Shown: piece by piece, positions 15,231 through 18,846 of the stretch
How the letters are laid out: each line of letters opens with the position of its first letter
Position numbering within the stretch: position 1 is the stretch's first letter
Assembly: GCA_002428445.1 (NCBI GenBank)
Contig: DIWJ01000066.1
Span: 1 to 18,846 of the forward strand
Direction: 5' to 3'
DNA: 18,846 bases
Source: Syntrophaceae bacterium UBA6109
Lineage (GTDB): Bacteria > Desulfobacterota > Syntrophia > Syntrophales > UBA6109
Notes under the pieces: generated by a model
Told to the model about the DNA's origin: nothing
The model's input: the letters and a program-made list of their open reading frames with translations, nothing else
The model's database searches: none
Made by a program: the position numbers and the translations under genes

Positions 15231-16919
15231 ATGATCGGCTGGTGCAGTGTGAAAACCATTCACGACACATTTAAGAATATTTCTCTTCATATGCGTGCGA
15301 ATAATCATTTTGCCGTGTTTCTTAATGACCTGATTCAGTCTGAGTTTTCACTCATGGATACAGAAGAGATGATAGCGTTGCGCCATTCCGGCACTGAAAT
15401 GTTTACCGGCTGTGAATTGTCCACCTTGGATGACCCTATTTATGACGATTTACAGTTGCTCCGTATTAAAGATGATCCCGCTTATTTGAGACTCCTGGAC
15501 AAATTCATATTGCCGAAAAACGATTCACCAGAAGAACTTGAGCGACTTTATTATGATATTCAGCAATTCAATCAGAGTGAATATGAACGGCATGCAAAAA
15601 AGCGAGCGGGTACGGTGAAAATAATTGCGAAATTAGCAAAGAATTTTGCAGAGGAGATGAGATTAATACGTGATAATTGTGGCATCCCGTTTATTTCCTT
15701 ACATAGAATATTTAACTCGATGACAACATTCGGTGACATTATATATGACCTCTTTGAGAAACCAATCGATTTACAAGGGGTGACAAATCCTAAAATATTA
15801 ATCTCAAACACAATACCTCTGGACAAGAGAGATGAATACGTTGCCGAAATTGGTAAGCGCATTTATGATCTGCTTCTCGAATGTTATTGGGTTCTATACA
15901 TATCCGCCACGTACGAACTTGAGATGATAATGAATATCTACAAGTCTCATGGATTACGGCTGACAAAAAAATATTTATATCACCTAGCGGTTTATCCTGC
16001 TTTGGAGGAATCGGTATGGCGACTTAACAATAATGACGAACTCATTGAATATTTGAATTACGAGTTTTCTTGCATTTTCAAATTTCTTCCTAATTTCAGA
16101 GAGTATGTTTTTTCTAAGATCAACAGAATAGCTAAACATCGCATGGACTTATTGAATACGCCCATTGTATATCATTCAGATGTTGCATCGGTCGGAATTG
16201 TTTTTGGGAAGGGGAGCATTGATGGTGCTGATTCTATAAAGAAGTCTAAAGATCTTGAGGATGAAGAAGATGAATTATCCAGGGAATACACAACCAATAA
16301 GAAAGAGCACGATCGGAAGTTCCTTGACGCAGCGAAATTAGTTTTTACTGATGAAATATTCATGAGATTCAATGAAAAGGATCTGCTTGCCGGGCCTTTG
16401 GCAAATTACAGATTGAGAGGCAAGCCTAAGATACCAATCAATTGGCTTATAAAAATTTACAAGAATATTGGGTTGTCTCTCGTGGAACCCCATTACAATA
16501 GAGTTACACAGGCGCGATATGGTTTATCTCCGCGTACGTTGAGAAGATATAAGGGAGACTTGAGGAATGGACACAATGCTTCTGTGCCGCAAACAGAAGC
16601 TTCAAGGTCGGAACGGATTGCCGAGCTATCCAAGGAAAAACTCGAAGCGAAGCAACATCACCTTCAAGGTTATATTACCCAGCGACAACTCATCAAATAT
16701 TTACGAGAAGATGAGACAATAGACCATTTTAACACGCGACATGGTTTACAGTTTAGGCAGTACTCTTACCCAACGCTCATAAAAAAGCTCAATCTCCTTA
16801 TTAAGCTCAAAAAAATAAGCGTACTTCAAACAAAGAGTGCCCGGCAGTATGAGGCCACCGAAAAGAACATATACACAATCATCACTGAAATGATTAATCT
16901 GCCAGACAACCGGGAATAG
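15231..16919 (+). CDS. Unrecognised 562-residue protein, AT-rich cargo gene
   Basis: I do not recognise this family. The protein is soluble and largely helical, without signal peptide or transmembrane helix. The first 325 residues contain many aromatic and hydrophobic helices (for example DLLLECYWVLYISATYELEM). A strongly charged linker (about 332-365, KKSKDLEDEEDELSREY) follows. The C-terminal third is basic and includes NRVTQARYGLSPRTLRRYK, which looks like a helix-turn-helix, so DNA binding is possible (inference). Codon use is AT-rich, unlike the core genes, a sign of recent transfer. The start is uncertain: ATG at 15231 has no clear ribosome-binding site and would have an almost absent leader; GTG at 15249 (protein beginning VKTIHDTFK) is an alternative. 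It reads away from int, from a shared control region. Confidence 0.8.
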   Translation: MIGWCSVKTIHDTFKNISLHMRANNHFAVFLNDLIQSEFSLMDTEEMIALRHSGTEMFTGCELSTLDDPIYDDLQLLRIKDDPAYLRLLDKFILPKNDSPEELERLYYDIQQFNQSEYERHAKKRAGTVKIIAKLAKNFAEEMRLIRDNCGIPFISLHRIFNSMTTFGDIIYDLFEKPIDLQGVTNPKILISNTIPLDKRDEYVAEIGKRIYDLLLECYWVLYISATYELEMIMNIYKSHGLRLTKKYLYHLAVYPALEESVWRLNNNDELIEYLNYEFSCIFKFLPNFREYVFSKINRIAKHRMDLLNTPIVYHSDVASVGIVFGKGSIDGADSIKKSKDLEDEEDELSREYTTNKKEHDRKFLDAAKLVFTDEIFMRFNEKDLLAGPLANYRLRGKPKIPINWLIKIYKNIGLSLVEPHYNRVTQARYGLSPRTLRRYKGDLRNGHNASVPQTEASRSERIAELSKEKLEAKQHHLQGYITQRQLIKYLREDETIDHFNTRHGLQFRQYSYPTLIKKLNLLIKLKKISVLQTKSARQYEATEKNIYTIITEMINLPDNRE

Positions 16920-17072
16920 CTTTTCCCCCTCCATCCATCTCGCACAGTCCACCCTCCTCATTCAAAATCACTATGCCTTTCTTCAACCTGTCATCGTTTA
17001 ACCAGCTTTGTCCGGTAATTTCCTGCAAGAGCCCGGAAATGAAACGGGCCAAAAAAACTCAGGAGGATTGTC

Positions 17073-18125
17073 ATGAAAGATTTCGAAGAGAAGGAGCACG
17101 CGGTGGAGCAGGCGGCCGATCACAGTATTGATGTCATGAATCCGACCATGGATGGGACAGCTCACACGGAGATCAGCTTCATGAGGAATGAGAACTATTC
17201 CACGGAAATCATCCAAGGGGCGCTGTCTGCATATGACCTCACCAAGCTTGTGGAGCTGAGGGACCAAACTGACCTTTCCGATTTTTACAGCGAGGGGAAA
17301 ACACAAATCCTGAAAATGTGGCAGGCCGAGCAGGCTTTGATGGTCCATACCGATTTGTTCAGCGTGAAATTCCAAATCAACATGGGGAAAATCCTCAACG
17401 AAATCGAAAAGACTTTCAAGAAGAGGAGCGGGTACGCCCAATGGATCAAAGACAATTTCGAAGACAAGCACATCCGGTACTTCCAGCAGGCAAAACAACT
17501 GGCAGATATGGGCGACTTCGCCAAAAGATACGCATCTCTCGGCAAGAACAGGCTTTTGGCCCTGGACCATATCCGGAAAGTGGAAAAGCGCAGGGAATGT
17601 GAGGCTCTTTTTGAGGAACATCCATTGCCTGACACTGCAGATGATGAAGGAGGCGAAGGACTGAAGCGGCACATCGATGCTGTCATCACCATGCACCGGC
17701 TGAAAAATGAGGGGCTTCGATTCGTAAATTTCGAACAGGCCCTTCTGATTGCCGGGTTCAACAAAGAGGCGATTTCCGTCAAGACCGCTGAGGATCTTCG
17801 TGAATGGCTGAGCAAACAAGATGAATCTGAACGTATGAGTTTGTTTGATCAGTATGTCCAAGCTGGCCTCACCTACCCGGAGGACCGTCCTTATATGCCG
17901 GGGCCAAGTGTGACCCTGAACAAGATTTTCGCAGATTTCCTCCACATGTACGGACCGCACAATCTGGAAGATGACTTCTGGATCGAGCAGCAGCGCGAGT
18001 TGATCGATGTGAATTCACTGAGATCTGTGCAGTCGTTCATCAACCGGCTGCTGGAGCGAATTGTCGTTGACGAAGTTACAGACGACACTCCGACAGTTAG
18101 CCCGCAGGATTCAGCACAAGCGTAA
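17073..18125 (+). CDS. 350-residue protein with DUF3102-like helical region, function unknown
   Basis: A clear gene: AGGAGG lies 6 bases before the ATG. The protein is soluble, acidic and helical. Residues about 85-175 (VKFQINMGKILNEIEKTFKK, then YAQWIKDNFEDKHIRYFQQAKQLADMGDFAKRY) resemble DUF3102-type segments, where a short helix-turn-helix-like unit follows an SGYAQWIK-type motif; such proteins occur on phages and plasmids and are suspected DNA-binding or partition factors. This is a loose resemblance, not a firm assignment. The rest (about 200-350) is unrecognised. A 153-base gap separates it from the preceding gene, and the TGT-like gene follows after 69 bases that hold a strong hairpin. 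Base composition is intermediate between the AT-rich cargo gene and the core. Confidence 0.85.
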   Translation: MKDFEEKEHAVEQAADHSIDVMNPTMDGTAHTEISFMRNENYSTEIIQGALSAYDLTKLVELRDQTDLSDFYSEGKTQILKMWQAEQALMVHTDLFSVKFQINMGKILNEIEKTFKKRSGYAQWIKDNFEDKHIRYFQQAKQLADMGDFAKRYASLGKNRLLALDHIRKVEKRRECEALFEEHPLPDTADDEGGEGLKRHIDAVITMHRLKNEGLRFVNFEQALLIAGFNKEAISVKTAEDLREWLSKQDESERMSLFDQYVQAGLTYPEDRPYMPGPSVTLNKIFADFLHMYGPHNLEDDFWIEQQRELIDVNSLRSVQSFINRLLERIVVDEVTDDTPTVSPQDSAQA

Positions 18126-18140
18126 CATCAGGAAACCCAA

Positions 18141-18170
18141 GTCCCTCTCCCCACTCAAGGGGGGAGGGAC
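18141..18170. repeat. Strong hairpin between the 350-residue gene and the TGT-like gene
   Basis: GTCCCTCTCCCC (18141-18152) pairs with GGGGGGAGGGAC (18159-18170) over 12 base pairs with one wobble, around a 6-base loop. No T run follows on the + strand, so it is not a typical terminator; it may protect or divide a shared mRNA, or be a dispersed palindromic repeat of the genome. Confidence 0.7.
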
Positions 18171-18194
18171 AAAAGGTTGGAAAGGAGATTCACC

Positions 18195-18827
18195 ATGCTT
18201 ATTTTTCATGCCATCGGAGATGCGGACATCGTACCGATATTCTATGACAAAACAGGGATACGCCTGAACATCATGGTTGCCTATAACAACATAAAAAGAA
18301 ATGCATCGAAATTGACGGATCGTTACAGAAATCAAATCAACCTGCTTTATCTTGATTCGGGAGCCTACAGCGCTCATACGGGGCGCTCAAATGTCGATGT
18401 TCATGATTACCGGGCATACCTGAGGTGTTACGGCCACAAATTTGATGCCTGCTTTAACCTCGATGACTGTTTCGATTCCCCTGCACACAATCTGCGGAAT
18501 CAACTTTGTCTTGAAGAAGGTTTGCCAAGCAATCGGAGAGCACCTATTCCGGTGATCCATGACAAACAGGATCCCTTGGGGGAGTTTGAGACTTACGTTG
18601 GGTTGAATCACGACTACATTGCATTAGGCTCCAGCAGCTCAGCCCGCACAAAAGAGGAATTACTCCAAAAGGCCAAAGAGAAATACCCAGCGGTGAGGAT
18701 ACATCTTTTCGGAGATCTTTCCTGGAAGCTGCTTGAGAGGCATCGCCCTTATTCAGCTGACTCATCCACATGGGCGCACAGAGCAGGGAGATATGGAGGG
18801 ATCTATTACTGGCGAAGCTGCGTGTGA
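18195..18827 (+). CDS. TGT/DpdA-like TIM-barrel protein (putative base transglycosylase)
   Basis: A 210-residue protein with the motif order I associate with phage- and island-encoded relatives of tRNA-guanine transglycosylase: YLDSGAYSAHTG (Asp54), FNLDDCFD (Asp90/Asp91), PIPVIHDKQD, DYIALGSSSS, VRIHLFGDLSW and RPYSADSSTWAHRAGRYG (Asp189). TGT enzymes swap guanine for a deazaguanine in tRNA, while DpdA relatives do so in DNA; both use paired Asp residues. Asp54 or Asp90 and Asp189 are the likely base-binding and nucleophile positions (inference from motif place). At 210 residues it is much shorter than housekeeping TGT (about 375) and lacks its C-terminal zinc site. The ATG at 18195 has AAAGGAG upstream; an in-frame ATG at 18177 lacks one. 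Substrate and product are unknown. Confidence 0.7.
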   Translation: MLIFHAIGDADIVPIFYDKTGIRLNIMVAYNNIKRNASKLTDRYRNQINLLYLDSGAYSAHTGRSNVDVHDYRAYLRCYGHKFDACFNLDDCFDSPAHNLRNQLCLEEGLPSNRRAPIPVIHDKQDPLGEFETYVGLNHDYIALGSSSSARTKEELLQKAKEKYPAVRIHLFGDLSWKLLERHRPYSADSSTWAHRAGRYGGIYYWRSCV

Positions 18828-18846
18828 ATCGGCGTGCAATAATGAC

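Larger units (their letters stand above)
13643..18846. mobile_element. Left part of an integrative element inserted at tRNA-Leu(GAG)
   Basis: Directly after the tRNA 3' end come a hairpin, a tandem repeat, a tyrosine recombinase gene pointing to the tRNA, a small helix-turn-helix gene overlapping it, and then unrelated cargo genes of different base composition. In two 60-base lines counted by hand, the first cargo gene had 38% G+C (15961-16020) and a core gene 68% (5881-5940). This is the usual layout of tRNA-targeted islands and prophages. The crossover core should lie in the tRNA 3' part, but no second copy is inside the window, so the right end is unknown. No capsid, terminase, relaxase or replication gene is visible, so prophage and conjugative element cannot be told apart. 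Confidence 0.75.

Noticed and set aside
16998..17960. A 320-codon leftward open frame
   Set aside because: Antisense to the 350-residue gene, which has an AGGAGG site at ideal spacing; the leftward frame has no such signal.
13643..18846. A complete deazaguanine DNA modification island
   Set aside because: No preQ0 synthesis genes, helicase or nuclease partners are visible; only one TGT-like gene supports it, so only the single enzyme is claimed.
1..18846. CRISPR array or insertion sequence
   Set aside because: No regularly spaced repeats and no transposase or terminal inverted repeats of an IS were seen on reading both strands.

Overview
The window looks like chromosomal DNA of a GC-rich anaerobic bacterium, most likely a syntrophic or sulfate-reducing Desulfobacterota-type organism (formerly Deltaproteobacteria). 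This is an inference from gene content. It holds a fused lactate-oxidation-type iron-sulfur protein, a simplified V-type ATPase operon, MobB and FdhE for molybdenum/tungsten formate dehydrogenase maturation, and a glycolytic operon whose GAPDH has unusual cofactor-site residues. No lineage marker such as rRNA is present.

Layout of the core (1 to about 13,640). The 3' part of a LutB/LutA-type fusion gene reads rightward and ends at a strong hairpin terminator shared with the convergent mobB. A leftward seven-gene V-ATPase operon follows, transcribed E, DUF2764-like, A, B, D, I, K from 9330 down to 1878, and closed by another hairpin terminator. A gene-free 410-bp divergent region (9331-9740) separates it from the rightward genes fdhE, nth (endonuclease III), gap, tpiA, secG and a tRNA-Leu with anticodon GAG. 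A very good sigma-70 promoter precedes gap. pgk is not between gap and tpiA. The secG/tRNA-Leu(GAG) neighbourhood resembles secG-leuU of E. coli.

Accessory region (about 13,640 to the right edge). The 3' end of the intact tRNA-Leu is directly followed by a leftward tyrosine recombinase gene and its small helix-turn-helix partner, the typical left end of an integrative element. Rightward cargo follows: an AT-rich unrecognised 562-codon gene, a 350-codon protein with a DUF3102-like helical region, and a 210-residue TIM-barrel protein with the sequence pattern of phage-type tRNA-guanine/DNA-deazaguanine transglycosylases (TGT/DpdA-like). Base composition drops sharply in the first cargo gene. 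The right end of the element is outside the window.

How the genes work together. The core genes serve energy conservation: an ion-translocating ATPase whose rotor subunit keeps Na+-ligand-type residues, formate dehydrogenase maturation, lactate-type oxidation and triose-phosphate metabolism. The most promising place for an undescribed system is the tRNA-Leu-linked element, where a base-exchange enzyme of the TGT superfamily sits with uncharacterised partners and no visible deazapurine biosynthesis genes.
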